From Achromobacter aloeverae (GTDB lineage Bacteria; Pseudomonadota; Gammaproteobacteria; Burkholderiales; Burkholderiaceae_B), in the NCBI RefSeq assembly GCF_004121055.1, contig NZ_PYAL01000005.1, positions 434,001 to 498,000 of the forward strand: a stretch of DNA of 64,000 bases, written 5' to 3'. The position numbers and the translations under genes are program-made. The notes under the pieces were generated by a model that saw only the letters and a list, made by a program, of their open reading frames with translations, was not told the DNA's origin and ran no database searches. Shown piece by piece: positions 44,026 to 54,246 of the stretch. Each line of letters opens with the position of its first letter. Position 1 is the first letter of the stretch.

Positions 44026-44976
44026 TTGAATATCGCGATTCTTGACGACTACCACGGCGTCGCCGCCGATTACGCCGATTGGTCGGCATTGGGCCCGCAG
44101 GCCAAGGTGCAGGTTTTTCGGGAGGCGCTGGCCGAAGCCGACCGCGCCAGCGCGCTGCAACCTTTCGACGTCATCGTCATCATGCGCGAGCGCACGCCGT
44201 TCCCGGCCGCGCTGGTCAATGCCCTGCCCAACCTGCGCCTGCTGGTCACCACCGGCATGCGCAATAACTCCATCGACATGGCGGCCTGCAAGGCGCGCGG
44301 TATCACGGTCTGCGGCGCGCCCGGCGCGGGCGATGCCGTGAACGCCACCGCCGAACTGGCATGGGCGCTGATCCTGGGCCTGTTCAAGAACCTGTGCACC
44401 GAGGATGTGAACATGCGCCGTGGCGGCTGGCAGACGGGCTTGCCCCTGCCGCTGGCCCGCAAGCGCCTGGGCGTGCTGGGCCTGGGCAAGCTGGGCCAGG
44501 CCGTGGCCCGCGTGGGCAAGGCCTTCGACATGGATGTGGTGGCCTGGAGTCCCAACCTGACGCAGGAACGGGCGCAGGAGGGTGGGGCGACCTATGTGAG
44601 CAAGGAGGACCTGTTCGCCACGTCGGATGTGGTCAGCGTCCACCTGATCCTGTCCGACCGGACGCGCAATGTGGTGGACGCCGCCTGCTTCCAGGCGATG
44701 AAACCCACGGCCTTCCTGGTGAACACCTCGCGCGCCGGCCTGGTCGACCAGGATGCCTTGATGAGCGCGCTGCGCCACAAGCGCATCGCGGGCGCGGGCC
44801 TGGACGTGTACGACCTCGAGCCCCTGCCCGCGGACGACCCGGTGCGCCATCTGGACAACGTGGTCCTGACGCCGCACCTGGGCTATGTCAACGAAGACAA
44901 TTTCCGGGCCTTCTACACCAATGCCCTCGCCGCCATCCAGGCCTGGGCAGCCGGCAAGCCCATCCGCGAACTCTGA
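44026..44976 (+). CDS. D-2-hydroxyacid dehydrogenase family protein (copy 1)
   Basis: This NAD(P)-dependent oxidoreductase is of the D-isomer-specific 2-hydroxyacid dehydrogenase (SerA/GyaR) type. The 316-residue protein begins LNIAILDDYHGVAADYADWSALG and has the dinucleotide motif LGVLGLGKLGQAVARVGKAF. Catalytic Arg, Glu and His residues lie in VNTSRAGLVDQDAL, DVYDLEPLPADDP and LTPHLGYV. The start is a TTG at 44026 with AGGAG six bases upstream; no ATG fits. A paralogue lies 4.4 kb downstream, on the far side of opgGH. The substrate is unknown. Confidence 0.9.
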   Translation: MNIAILDDYHGVAADYADWSALGPQAKVQVFREALAEADRASALQPFDVIVIMRERTPFPAALVNALPNLRLLVTTGMRNNSIDMAACKARGITVCGAPGAGDAVNATAELAWALILGLFKNLCTEDVNMRRGGWQTGLPLPLARKRLGVLGLGKLGQAVARVGKAFDMDVVAWSPNLTQERAQEGGATYVSKEDLFATSDVVSVHLILSDRTRNVVDAACFQAMKPTAFLVNTSRAGLVDQDALMSALRHKRIAGAGLDVYDLEPLPADDPVRHLDNVVLTPHLGYVNEDNFRAFYTNALAAIQAWAAGKPIREL

Positions 44977-44997
44977 TACGCCGCGCAGCCTGCGGCT

Positions 44998-47547
44998 TCA
45001 GGCCGGCTGCACCTGCGCGCGCACGGCGTCCGTTTCGTCGGCAACGGCCGCCGTCGCCGCCTCGGGCGGCGGCGCCGTGCGCTGGCGCAGGTGGATCGCG
45101 TGCTCCGCGCCGCTGTTCCAGATGCCGGCATGGACCCGGGCAAGCACCACGGGGTCGTCCAGCAGCTTGATCTTCTGCGGTTCGGTCAACACGTCCACGC
45201 CCAGGTCCAGTACACGCTCGACCTGCTGCCGCCGCTGCGCCTCGTTGAGCGCATTGGGGCGGTGCCGGCCGCCGGCCATGGCGCAGGCCAGGGCATTGAC
45301 GGCCGGGTCGGCCACCGCGTCCTCGAACGTGGGAATGCGGGGCACGCCACGGTTTTGCGCGGTGTAGCGCCGGGTCGCCTGCAATTCCGTCGGCGGCTGG
45401 GTCTCTTCCGGAATGCGGAACAGGCGGTCCAGGTAGGCCCGGCGGCCCAGGTCGACCCGGCTGGAGTAGACCGACAGCGGGATGATCAACAGCAGGGCGG
45501 CCAGGATGGGCGCCATCCACAGCAGGAAGACGGGATTGAGCCAGGCCACCAGCGCGGCCCAGCAGATACCCAGCAAGGTCTGGCCGCCGTGGCGCTTGAG
45601 CGCGTCGCCCCAGGTGGTCTGGTCATTGTCGCGCGCCGGCGAAATCCATTTGGCCGACAGGCCCAGGAAGGCCGCCACCACGAAGCGCGTGTGGAACAAC
45701 ATGCGCACCGGCGCCAGCAGCATGGAGAACAGCACTTCCAGGAGCATGCTGCGCAAGGCGCGCTCGCGGCCGCCATACAGGCGCGCGCCGCGCGCCCAGA
45801 CCAGTACCACACCCAGGATCTTGGGCAGGAACAGCAGGACGAAGGTGGTGGAGAACAGCGCGATGGCCTTGTCCGGATGCCACTGCGGCCAGATCGGGAA
45901 CAGCTGGCGCGGCTCGACGAAGTACTGCGGCTCGGTCAGCGTATGCACCGCCAGCAGCGCGGTGGACAACAGCAGGAACAGGAACCATAGCGGCGCCGAC
46001 AGGTAGGACATCACCCCGGTCAGGAACACGGCTCGGTGCACCGGGTGGAAACCGCGGATGAAGAACAGCCGGAAGTTCATCAGGTTGCCGTGGCACCAGC
46101 GCTGGTCGCGTTGCAATTCCTCGAGCAGGTTGGGTGGCAGTTCTTCGTAGCTGCCCGGCAGGTCGTAGGCTATCCATACGCCCCAGCCGGCGCGCCGCAT
46201 GAGGGCGGCCTCGACGAAGTCGTGCGAGAGTATGGCGCCCGAGAACGATCCCTTGCCGGGCAAGGGCGCCAGCACGCAATGGCGCATGAAAGGCGCCAGT
46301 CGGATGATGGCGTTGTGTCCCCAATAATGAGATTCCCCCAGCTGCCAGTAGTGCATCCCGGCCGTGAACAGCGGACCGTAGACGCGCGTGGCGAACTGCT
46401 GGATGCGGGCGTAGAGACTGTCCATGCCGCTGGCCTGGGGCGAGCTCTGGATGATGCCGGCATCGGGGCTGGCTTCCATCAGCTGCACCAGCTTCTTGAG
46501 ACAGTCGCCGGTCATCACGCTGTCGGCGTCCAGCACCACCATGTAGCGGTAATTGGCGCCCCAGCGGCGGCAGAAGTCGTCGATGTTGCCGCTCTTGCGC
46601 TTGACGCGGCGGCGACGGCGGCGATAGAAGATGCGGCCGAAACCCTGCACCGCCTTGCACAGCTCGACCCAGGCGCGCTGCTCGGCCACGCAGATGTCGG
46701 CCTTGTAGCTGTCGCTGAGGACGAAGATGTCGAACCGGTCCAGTGAATCCGTCTGGGCCAGGGACTCGTAGGTCGCCCGCAGCCCGGCGAAAACGCGGGA
46801 GACGTCCTCGTTGCAGATCGGCATGACGATGGCCGTGCGGGCATTCGGCTCGATGGCCTTGTCGTCGAGCCCGCGCGCCGAAATGCTGTAGCGGTCGCGG
46901 CCGATGAGCAGTTGCAGGAACCCCATCATGGCGGTCCAGAACCCCGCCGACACCCAGCCGAACAGCAGGGCGAAGAGGAAAAGGATGCCGATTTCGAGGA
47001 TTTGCCTGCCCTGGTAGGGCAGCACGCCCTTCATGTAGTAGGTGGCAATGACCGTCTGCACCACGACCAGGAACAGCAAGGCCAGGCGCCGGCGGCTGCC
47101 GGCCTGGCGCCAGCGCGGATCCATGCGGGGGGCGACGGCGTTGTAGTCCTCGGCCGTGCTCGGGACCTGGCCGCGCAGGCGGCGCCACCCGCGTACCAGC
47201 GGATTGGTGATCCAGGGCTCCGGCGACATGGGCGTGCGATTCAGCGGCGGGGCCGAGGGCAGGCAGATGCCCGAAAGCTCGGTCTGCGTCGCGCGCTGGG
47301 CCGCTTCCTGGTCCACCGCGTCGCCGGCGGCCAGCCGGCCGCGCGCCGATGCGGCCACCACGTCGTCCGCCGGCGGCGCGCCGTCGGCAAGCTGGCGGTG
47401 CACCGCGGACAGCGGTGCCTCGCCCGCGCCAGCCGCCTGCGCCGCCAGCCGCTCGAACGCCGCCCGGTTTTCGGGCGGGAGGGCCAGGCGGTTCAGGTAG
47501 TCGGAAACGTCGTCCAGGGAAGAGGGGTTATTTTGCTTCGGGTTCAT
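44998..47547 (-). CDS. opgH: Osmoregulated periplasmic glucan glucosyltransferase
   Basis: OpgH (MdoH) is an inner-membrane GT2 enzyme that polymerises beta-1,2-glucan backbones from UDP-glucose. The 849-residue protein has two N-terminal membrane helices, the GT2 domain with [17 protein letters not shown], the nucleotide-sugar site [11 protein letters not shown], and the QxxRW motif [10 protein letters not shown]. Several further helices follow and then a polar C-terminal tail. It overlaps opgG by 20 bases. It converges with the upstream hydroxyacid dehydrogenase, with 21 bases between the stops. Confidence 0.96.
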   Translation of the reverse strand: MNPKQNNPSSLDDVSDYLNRLALPPENRAAFERLAAQAAGAGEAPLSAVHRQLADGAPPADDVVAASARGRLAAGDAVDQEAAQRATQTELSGICLPSAPPLNRTPMSPEPWITNPLVRGWRRLRGQVPSTAEDYNAVAPRMDPRWRQAGSRRRLALLFLVVVQTVIATYYMKGVLPYQGRQILEIGILFLFALLFGWVSAGFWTAMMGFLQLLIGRDRYSISARGLDDKAIEPNARTAIVMPICNEDVSRVFAGLRATYESLAQTDSLDRFDIFVLSDSYKADICVAEQRAWVELCKAVQGFGRIFYRRRRRRVKRKSGNIDDFCRRWGANYRYMVVLDADSVMTGDCLKKLVQLMEASPDAGIIQSSPQASGMDSLYARIQQFATRVYGPLFTAGMHYWQLGESHYWGHNAIIRLAPFMRHCVLAPLPGKGSFSGAILSHDFVEAALMRRAGWGVWIAYDLPGSYEELPPNLLEELQRDQRWCHGNLMNFRLFFIRGFHPVHRAVFLTGVMSYLSAPLWFLFLLLSTALLAVHTLTEPQYFVEPRQLFPIWPQWHPDKAIALFSTTFVLLFLPKILGVVLVWARGARLYGGRERALRSMLLEVLFSMLLAPVRMLFHTRFVVAAFLGLSAKWISPARDNDQTTWGDALKRHGGQTLLGICWAALVAWLNPVFLLWMAPILAALLLIIPLSVYSSRVDLGRRAYLDRLFRIPEETQPPTELQATRRYTAQNRGVPRIPTFEDAVADPAVNALACAMAGGRHRPNALNEAQRRQQVERVLDLGVDVLTEPQKIKLLDDPVVLARVHAGIWNSGAEHAIHLRQRTAPPPEAATAAVADETDAVRAQVQPA

Positions 47548-49123
47548 TGGGCAGGCGGTAGCTCCAGGTTTCCGACAAGGGCGCTTGGCCGTTGGTCAGG
47601 AAAGCCCGCATTTCCACCGGTTTGGTCTGGTCTTTCACATTCACCCTCAGCGTCAGGCGGCGGCCGCCTGTCACGGTGTTGGGACGTACGCTGTTTTCGA
47701 CGATCTGGCCGTTGCCGTCGACCCAGGTGTCGGCGGTGACCGTGGCGTCCGCGGCCAGCGACTTGAGCGAGTCGCCGACGAAGTCCACCACGAAGGTGAT
47801 GCTGCCGTCGGAGCGGCGCACCAGGTCCGCGCCCTTGACTTCGTCGCGCGACCGGCGGGTCTGCGCGACCCAGGCCAGCGGCGTGGTGTGCGCCTTGCTG
47901 TCATTCATCGTCCAGGTCATCCGGTAGTCCGCGTCCAGCGGCTCCCCCTTGCCGGGCGGTTTCTCCGGCACCCAGAAGGCGACGATGTTGTCATTGGTTT
48001 CATCTTTGGTCGGGATCTCGATCAGCTGCACGCTGCCCTTGCCCCAGTCGGTCTTGGGCTCGATCCACAGGCTGGGCCGTTTTTCGTAGTGATCGTCCAG
48101 GTCTTCATAGCGGCTGAAGTCGCGGCCGCGCTGGAGCAAGCCGAAGCCCTTGGGGTTTTCCGCCGAGAAGGCGCTGACCTGCAGCCGGCGCGGATTGGTC
48201 AGCGGGCGCCATATCCATTCGTCGTTGCCGGTATGAATGGCCAGGCCATCCGAGTCGTGCATTTCCGGGCGGTAGTTGGCGACCGGCGAGGGCTGGTTGG
48301 ACCCGAACAGGTACATGCTGGTCAGCGGCGCCACGCCCAGGCGGCCCACCTGGTCACGCAGGAAGATGCGCGCCTTGACGTCGATCACCGTGTCCTGGCT
48401 GTTGGGTCGCAGCACGAAGCGATAGGCGCCGGTGGCGCGCGGCGAGTCGAGCAGGGCGTAAATGGTGAGGTAGGTGTCCTCGGGGGCCGGGCGGGCGATC
48501 CAGAATTCGCGGAAGCGCGGGAATTCCTCGCCCGAGGGCAGGGCCGTGTCGATGGCCAGGCCGCGCGCCGACAGGCCATAGGTCTGGCCCTTGCCGATGA
48601 CGCGGAAGTAGCTGGCGCCCAGGAAGGAGGCCAGTTCGTCGTCCTTCTTGTCCGGGCTGTTGACCGGATACAGCACGCGGAAACCGGCGAAGCCCAGGTT
48701 CTTCAGGGCCGACGGGTCCAGTTTCAGGCTGCCGTAATCGAAATCGCTGGGATCGAACTGGATTTCATGCACGCCGGCGGCGTCGATCTCGTTGATCTTC
48801 ACGGGGGTGTTGAAGTGCATGCCCTCGTGATAGAAATTCAGCTGGAACTTGGTGCCCGCGCCACGCCAATGCAGGCGGTCATTCTTGTAGCGGACTTGCT
48901 GGTAGCCGGCGAACTTCAGTTCCTGCAGCGAGTCGGGCAGGTTGGGCTCGGGCGCCTTGTAGCTTTTGTCGGCCAGTTCCCTGGCTTGCTTCATGACGTC
49001 GAAAAACGAGAAGGCGCGCGCGGACGGGGCGTACCCGATTCCGGCGATGACGGCCGTGACGGTCGCGGTAAAGACAAGGGCAGACAACGCGCCGGTCAGC
49101 CGGCGATAGGAAAGCGAGAACAC
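47528..49123 (-). CDS. opgG: Glucan biosynthesis protein OpgG
   Basis: OpgG is a periplasmic protein needed for osmoregulated glucan branching or backbone release. The mature part starts [21 protein letters not shown] and shows family segments [62 protein letters not shown] and [24 protein letters not shown] at 49123 is chosen because AGAGG lies about nine bases upstream and it gives a normal signal peptide ending APSARA; an ATG at 49189 would add 22 residues. It is followed by opgH with a 20-base overlap. Confidence 0.93.
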   Translation of the reverse strand: MFSLSYRRLTGALSALVFTATVTAVIAGIGYAPSARAFSFFDVMKQARELADKSYKAPEPNLPDSLQELKFAGYQQVRYKNDRLHWRGAGTKFQLNFYHEGMHFNTPVKINEIDAAGVHEIQFDPSDFDYGSLKLDPSALKNLGFAGFRVLYPVNSPDKKDDELASFLGASYFRVIGKGQTYGLSARGLAIDTALPSGEEFPRFREFWIARPAPEDTYLTIYALLDSPRATGAYRFVLRPNSQDTVIDVKARIFLRDQVGRLGVAPLTSMYLFGSNQPSPVANYRPEMHDSDGLAIHTGNDEWIWRPLTNPRRLQVSAFSAENPKGFGLLQRGRDFSRYEDLDDHYEKRPSLWIEPKTDWGKGSVQLIEIPTKDETNDNIVAFWVPEKPPGKGEPLDADYRMTWTMNDSKAHTTPLAWVAQTRRSRDEVKGADLVRRSDGSITFVVDFVGDSLKSLAADATVTADTWVDGNGQIVENSVRPNTVTGGRRLTLRVNVKDQTKPVEMRAFLTNGQAPLSETWSYRLPNEPEAK

Positions 49124-49417
49124 GTGGGTCGGCCTCTGGCTCCGGGAGGTGGGAGGGATGTTACAGCGCGATTTTTGCACAATGTCCATGCTTGTTGGGC
49201 TGGCGGCCTGGGAAACGTGAAATAAATTCTTGCGAGGCGTTATGCCTTAATTCCGCGGGGGCGATGTCGACAATTCCAGTTAATGGAAATTTGGGGGACG
49301 AAATGGCGGTCTTGGCTTGGTCTTGGCTCGGTCTTGGGTTTTACACTGCCGGACACGGGCAGGATGCCGCGCGGCGCTGCCTTCCCATGGCTTGAACCCG
49401 GAACAGGCAGCACCTCC

Positions 49418-50398
49418 ATGCATATTGCGATTCCCGACGACTACCAGGATTGCGTGCGCGGCCTGGATTGCTACGCCTCGCTGGCGGCGCACCAGGTGAC
49501 GATCTATCGCGACCACACCAAGGACCCGGACGAACTGGCGCGCCGCTTCGCCGACGCCGACGCCATCGTGCTGACCCGGGAGCGGACGGCGGTGGATGCG
49601 GCGCTGCTGGACCGGCTGCCGCGGCTGCGCCTGATCAGCCAGATCGGCAAGACCGCCGCCCACATCGACCTGGCGGCCTGTACGGCGCGCGGCATCGCGG
49701 TGGCCGAAGGCAGCGGCAGCGGGGCCGCCACGGCCGAATTGACGTGGGCCTTGATGCTGGCCAGCCGCCGCCACCTGGTGAGCGAGGTCAACGGCCTGCG
49801 CGCCGGCCGCTGGCAGGCCTCGCTGGGCCAGCAGTTGCGTGGGCAGCGCCTGGGCGTATGGAGCTACGGCCGCATCGGGCGCCAGGTGGCGGCCTACGGG
49901 GCGGCCTTCGGCATGAAGGTATGGGTGTGGGGCGGTCCTGGATCAACCGCGGACGCGCGCGGCGACGGCGTCGAGGTGGCGCCCACGCGGGAGGCCTTCT
50001 TCGCGCGCAGCGACGTCGTGACCCTGCATTTGCGCCTGAGCGGCGCCACCCGCGGCGCCGTCACCGCGGCGGACCTGGCGCGCATGGGGCCGCGAGCCCT
50101 GCTGGTGAATACCAGCCGCGCGGAACTGATCGAGGCCGGCGCCCTGGAGGCGGCGCTGCGCGCCGGCGCGCCAGGCTACGCAGCGGTCGATACCTTCGAG
50201 TCGGAACCCGTGCTGGGTGCCGACCATCCCTTGCTGCATCTGGACAACGCGCTCTGTACGCCCCACCTCGGTTTCGTCGAAAAGGACAACTACGAAGCCT
50301 ATTTCGGCACGGCCTTCGACAACATCAACCGCTTTTTCGCCGGTACGCCGGCGAACCTGGCCAACCCGGAAGTGTTGGGGCACTTGCGCGCATCGTAG
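49418..50398 (+). CDS. D-2-hydroxyacid dehydrogenase family protein (copy 2)
   Basis: This 326-residue paralogue of the gene at 44026 begins MHIAIPDDYQDCVRGLDCYASL and has the variant dinucleotide motif LGVWSYGRIGRQVAAYGAAF. Catalytic residues lie in VNTSRAELIEAGAL, DTFESEPVLGADHPL and CTPHLGFV. GxGxxG is replaced by YGRIG, as seen in some family members. The ATG at 49418 is preferred over 49283 because homology begins there. It is divergent from opgG. The substrate is unknown. Confidence 0.9.
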   Translation: MHIAIPDDYQDCVRGLDCYASLAAHQVTIYRDHTKDPDELARRFADADAIVLTRERTAVDAALLDRLPRLRLISQIGKTAAHIDLAACTARGIAVAEGSGSGAATAELTWALMLASRRHLVSEVNGLRAGRWQASLGQQLRGQRLGVWSYGRIGRQVAAYGAAFGMKVWVWGGPGSTADARGDGVEVAPTREAFFARSDVVTLHLRLSGATRGAVTAADLARMGPRALLVNTSRAELIEAGALEAALRAGAPGYAAVDTFESEPVLGADHPLLHLDNALCTPHLGFVEKDNYEAYFGTAFDNINRFFAGTPANLANPEVLGHLRAS

Positions 50399-50495
50399 TG
50401 CGCCATAGTGAGTGCGCCATGGTGCGTCATGGCACGCACGCAACGGATGCAAGACGCATGGGGCCGGGCGGCGGCCGGGCCAGCCGCCCGGATGC

Positions 50496-50759
50496 CTATT
50501 GCTCGAAATCCCCAGTTCCCAGCGGCGTGATGCCGTCGGTAGGCGCGTTGAGGGCTTCCTCGGCCGCGGCGCGTATGCGTTCGCTGCCGCGTTCAAAGGC
50601 CTTGAGCAGGGCGCTGCCCGTGCCGTCCTCGGCACCGAAGCACTCCCGCAGCGCATCGCCGGAAATTTCAAACTTGCGTGGCTCGCCCTTGATGATCAGG
50701 GAAAAGACGATGTCATCGTCCTTGACCTGGGCCTTGGTCGCGCTGGCAAAAGTTCCCAT
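50496..50759 (-). CDS. DUF1488 family protein
   Basis: This is an 87-residue protein of unknown function. Family features are VFSLIIKGEPRKFEISGDALRECFGA and a helical C-terminal half with ALLKAFERGSERIRAAAEEALNAP. GGGAGA lies before the ATG at 50759; the upstream open frame is unsupported. It is cytosolic and stands alone. Confidence 0.85.
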   Translation of the reverse strand: MGTFASATKAQVKDDDIVFSLIIKGEPRKFEISGDALRECFGAEDGTGSALLKAFERGSERIRAAAEEALNAPTDGITPLGTGDFEQ

Positions 50760-50879
50760 GTTGCGTCTCCCGTGCGTGAAGCGAGCGTCATGCGCAAGGC
50801 CTCTCGGCATGTGCGCATGACGATCAGAAACGGGCCGCCGCCTGCCTCGGCGCAAGCCGGGGCGAGGGCGGCCTCACGC

Positions 50880-51251
50880 TTAGCGGGAGCCGCCGGTGGC
50901 GGGGGCGGAATTGCTCGGCTCGGCCATATTACCGCCGGTGCCGGGATTCATGGTGCCGGAACTGCCGCGGTTCATGGTGCCCGAACCGTGCGTGCTGCCC
51001 GATTTGCCGCTGTGATGAGTGGCATCGCTGTTCCGGGTGCCCTTGTGCGTATTGGAGCTGGGCGTGGCGCCGGAGTTCTTGGACGTCGGATTGGCGGTGC
51101 CGGGAGGGACCTTGGCGTTATTGGGCGGGGTCGCGGTGGTGTCGTTCGGGGTGGTCGCCGGCGTGGTGGGCGACGAGCTCTGTGCCTGGGCTGCGCCCGC
51201 GACGCAGAACGAGGCGATGGCCAGAGCGGTGGTCAGGCGGCGTAGCTTCAT
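50880..51251 (-). CDS. Secreted Ser/Thr/Asn/Gly-rich low-complexity protein
   Basis: The 123-residue protein has a clear signal peptide (MKLRRLTTALAIASFCVAGAAQAQ) and an almost entirely disordered mature part of Ser, Thr, Pro, Asn, Gly and His (for example THKGTRNSDATHHSGKSG and GTMNRGSSGTMNPGTGG). There are no Cys residues in the mature part. AAGGAG precedes the ATG at 51251. No family was recognised; such proteins are common in Alcaligenaceae and often stress-related, but no function can be given. Confidence 0.8.
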   Translation of the reverse strand: MKLRRLTTALAIASFCVAGAAQAQSSSPTTPATTPNDTTATPPNNAKVPPGTANPTSKNSGATPSSNTHKGTRNSDATHHSGKSGSTHGSGTMNRGSSGTMNPGTGGNMAEPSNSAPATGGSR

Positions 51252-51353
51252 GAGTAACTCCTTACCGGTGGTTGGATCGAGCCTTCCACCCCGCAAGAGC
51301 CGTGCCGTCCCTGCCACATGCGCGTGTCGTCGCCGCCCTGCAGAGCAGCGCGG

Positions 51354-52298
51354 TCACCCGCCTTGCGTCGGCGGCGGGTGCAGCCTGGAGCGGGGACCGG
51401 CCTTCAGCAGCTGGCTGGGCACGTCATGGCCCACCATCGCCGGCAGGTCGGCGCCGATATCCAGCAGCTGCTGCACGTCGATGCCTGTGTCGTAGCCCAT
51501 CAGGTTGAGCATGTGCACCAGTTCCTCGGTGCAGGCGTTGCCGCTGGCGCCGGGCGCGTACGGACAGCCGCCCAGTCCGCCCAGGGAGGCGTCGAAGCGG
51601 TCCACGCCCTCGTCCAGCGCCGCCAGCGTGTTGGCCAGCGCCATGCCGCGCGTATTGTGGAAATGCAGCGTCAGCGCCAGGTCCGGGAACAGCTTGCGCG
51701 TCTCCCGGGCAATGCGCGCCACCTGCGACGGATAGGCCATGCCCGTGGTGTCGCAGAGGGTCACGCCATGCGCGCCCAGCGTGGCGAAGCGGCCCACCAG
51801 CTCGAAGACCTGGTAAGGGTCGATGTCGCCTTCCATGGGGCAGCCGAAGACGGTGGAGAGCGACACGTTGATGGCCACGCGGCTGTCGCGCACCGCCGAG
51901 ATGACGTCTGCCAGCTGGTCCAGGGACTGGGCGCGGGTCATGCGCAGGTTGGCCTGGTTGTGCGTTTCGCTGACCGACATCACCAGGTTCACTTCGTCGA
52001 CATTGCATTCCAGCGCGCGCTGCGCGCCCCGCACATTGGGCACCAGGACGGTATAGACCACGTCCGGATTGCGCTGGATGCGGTGCATGACGACTTCGGC
52101 GTCGCGCAGCGCGGGTATGGCCTTCGGCGAGGTGAATGACGTCACCTCGATCTTGGCGTAGCCGGCGGCGGACAGGCGATCGATGAACGCGATCTTGTCC
52201 TCGGTTTCGATGAACTGTTTTTCGTTCTGGAAACCGTCGCGCGGGGCGACTTCCTGGATGTGCAGTTTCTTGCCGCGATGGGGCTGCTGTGCAGGCAT
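51354..52298 (-). CDS. Hydroxymethylglutaryl-CoA lyase-like enzyme
   Basis: HMG-CoA lyases cleave (S)-HMG-CoA to acetyl-CoA and acetoacetate. The 314-residue TIM barrel of the HMGL family shows IQEVAPRDGFQNEKQFI (Arg-Asp at the active site), EVTSFTSPKAIPAL, the metal His pair in LTLHFHNTRGMALAN and the signature loop GLGGCPYAPGASGN with the catalytic Cys. The ATG at 52298 follows GAGGAG. It lies 11 bases after a CaiB/BaiF CoA-transferase gene in the same operon, which suggests the acid is first activated to its CoA ester. Related lyases acting on other branched hydroxyacyl-CoAs cannot be excluded. Confidence 0.9.
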   Translation of the reverse strand: MPAQQPHRGKKLHIQEVAPRDGFQNEKQFIETEDKIAFIDRLSAAGYAKIEVTSFTSPKAIPALRDAEVVMHRIQRNPDVVYTVLVPNVRGAQRALECNVDEVNLVMSVSETHNQANLRMTRAQSLDQLADVISAVRDSRVAINVSLSTVFGCPMEGDIDPYQVFELVGRFATLGAHGVTLCDTTGMAYPSQVARIARETRKLFPDLALTLHFHNTRGMALANTLAALDEGVDRFDASLGGLGGCPYAPGASGNACTEELVHMLNLMGYDTGIDVQQLLDIGADLPAMVGHDVPSQLLKAGPRSRLHPPPTQGG

Positions 52299-52309
52299 GG
52301 TGCCGCTCC

Positions 52310-53500
52310 TCAAATGATGCCGCGCGCGCGCCAGTCGGCGCGGCGCTGCGCGTCCACGCCCAGGGCATCCAGCACTTCGTCCGTATGCTGGCCGAGGGTG
52401 GGCGCGGGACTGCGCACTTCGCCCGGCGTGGCCGACAGCTTGGGCACGATGCCGGGCAGCTGGATGGGCGTGCCGTCCGGCAGCTGGTCGTCCAGGATCA
52501 TGCCGCGGGCGCGGTAGTGCGGATCGGCCGCGATATCGGCCACGTCGTAGATCTTGCCGGCGGGAATCTGGCCTTCGTTCAGGCGCTGCAACACCTCGTC
52601 CATGCCATGGCGTCCGGTCCATTCGGAAATCGCCCCATCGAGCATTTCGACATGGCGCACGCGGCCGCTGTTGCTGGCGAGTTCAGGCAGCTCGGCGAGG
52701 TCGGGCCGGCCGATCACGCCCATCAGGCGCTTGAAGATGCTGTCGCCGTTGCCGGCGATCAGGACATACTTTCCATCCTGGCAGCGATAGGCATTGCTGG
52801 GCGCGATGCCGGGCAGGCTGCTGCCGGCGGCCTGGCGCACCTCGCCGAACACCGCATATTCCGGCAGCAGGCTTTCCATCATGTTGAAGACGGATTCATA
52901 GAGGGCCACGTCTATCATCTGGCCCGTGCCGGCCTGGTCGCGGCTGCGCAGCGCCAGCAGGATGCCGATGACGCCGTGCAAGGCCGACAGCGAGTCGCCG
53001 ATGGAAACGCCCACGCGCACCGGGGTACGGCCCGGCTCGCCGCTGAGATGGCGCAGGCCGCCCATGGCCTCGCCGATGGCGCCGAAGCCGGGCAGGTCGC
53101 GATAGGGGCCTGTCTGGCCGTAGCCCGACACGCGCAGCATGACCAGCCGCGGATTGATGGCGCGCAGGTCTTCCCAGCCCAGGCCCCACTTTTCCATGGC
53201 GCCCGGCTTGAAGTTCTCCACCACCACGTCGACGTCCTTGATCATCGCGCGTATGAGGTCCTGGGCTTCCGGCTGGCGCAGGTCCAGGCTGACGGACTTC
53301 TTGTTGCGCGACTGCACCTGCCACCATACCGAGGTGCCGTCGTGCAGCAGGCGCCAGTTGCGCAGCGGGTCGCCCTTGCCGGGGGGTTCGATCTTGATCA
53401 CCTCGGCGCCGAATTCGGCCAGCATCTTGGCGGCGAAGGGGCCGGCAATGAGTTGGCCGAGTTCGAGCACGCGGATGCCGCTCAAAGGTTTGGTTGACAT
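52310..53500 (-). CDS. CaiB/BaiF family (class III) CoA-transferase
   Basis: It transfers CoA from a donor such as succinyl-CoA to a carboxylic acid. The 396-residue protein begins PLSGIRVLELGQLIAGPFAAKMLAEFGAEVIKIEPP and has the RNKKSVSLDL segment. The catalytic Asp is most likely in GTGQMIDVALYESVFNMME. The C-terminus binds CoA near GYGQTGPYRDLPGFGAIGEAMGGL. It is 14 bases downstream of livF and 11 bases upstream of the HMGL gene, so all are one transcript. Human SUGCT, of the same family, can use HMG and glutarate as acceptors. Confidence 0.93.
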   Translation of the reverse strand: MSTKPLSGIRVLELGQLIAGPFAAKMLAEFGAEVIKIEPPGKGDPLRNWRLLHDGTSVWWQVQSRNKKSVSLDLRQPEAQDLIRAMIKDVDVVVENFKPGAMEKWGLGWEDLRAINPRLVMLRVSGYGQTGPYRDLPGFGAIGEAMGGLRHLSGEPGRTPVRVGVSIGDSLSALHGVIGILLALRSRDQAGTGQMIDVALYESVFNMMESLLPEYAVFGEVRQAAGSSLPGIAPSNAYRCQDGKYVLIAGNGDSIFKRLMGVIGRPDLAELPELASNSGRVRHVEMLDGAISEWTGRHGMDEVLQRLNEGQIPAGKIYDVADIAADPHYRARGMILDDQLPDGTPIQLPGIVPKLSATPGEVRSPAPTLGQHTDEVLDALGVDAQRRADWRARGII

Positions 53501-53514
53501 GATTGCCTCTTGAA

Positions 53515-54237
53515 TCAGTGTTTCTGCTTGCCCAGATAGGCTTCGCGCACGCGATCGCTGGCCAGCAATTCCTGGCCGCTGCCTTCCATGACGATGTTGC
53601 CGACTTCCAGCACGTAGGCGCGGTCGGAGATGGCCAGGGCCTGGTTGGCCATCTGTTCGACCAGCAGGATCGTCATGCCGCTTTCCTTCAGGGACTTGAT
53701 GATGCGGAAGATCTCCGCCACGATCAGCGGCGCCAGCCCCAGCGAGGGTTCGTCCAGCATCAGGATGCGCGGCTTGCCCATCAGCGCGCGGCAGATCGCC
53801 AGCATCTGTTGTTCCCCGCCCGACAGCGTGCCGGCATACTGGCCTCGCCGCTCCTTCAGGCGGGGGAACATCGCGAAGCAGGCTTCGATTTCCGGCATCA
53901 GCGCATCGACCGGCTCGCGGCGCAGGAAGGCGCCCAGCAGCAGGTTGTCGAACACGGTCTGGTCCGGGAAGACCTGGCGGCCTTCGGGCACGTGGGCGAT
54001 GCCCAGGCCCACCCGCTTGTGGGCGGGAATGCCCGCCACGTCCTGGCCGTCGAACAGCACCTGGCCGGTGGATTTCTCGATGCCGGACAAGGCCCGCATC
54101 ATGGTGCTCTTGCCGGCGCCGTTGCCGCCGATGATGGTGACGATTTCATTGCGGTCGACGTGCAGGGACACCTGCTTCAGGGCGTTGACCGCCCCATAGC
54201 TGACCGCGAGGTTCTTGATCTCGAATAATCGGGTCAT
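53515..54237 (-). CDS. livF: Branched-chain amino acid-type ABC transporter ATPase LivF
   Basis: The 240-residue ATPase has Walker A GGNGAGKST (37-45), signature LSGGEQQ, Walker B ILMLDEPSLGLAPL and the switch His in ILLVEQ-MANQA. It ends near AYLGKQKH. GGAG precedes the ATG at 54237. It pairs with the fused permease-ATPase upstream. Liv-type systems transport many substrates besides branched-chain amino acids. Confidence 0.94.
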   Translation of the reverse strand: MTRLFEIKNLAVSYGAVNALKQVSLHVDRNEIVTIIGGNGAGKSTMMRALSGIEKSTGQVLFDGQDVAGIPAHKRVGLGIAHVPEGRQVFPDQTVFDNLLLGAFLRREPVDALMPEIEACFAMFPRLKERRGQYAGTLSGGEQQMLAICRALMGKPRILMLDEPSLGLAPLIVAEIFRIIKSLKESGMTILLVEQMANQALAISDRAYVLEVGNIVMEGSGQELLASDRVREAYLGKQKH

Positions 54238-54246
54238 GGCCGTCTC

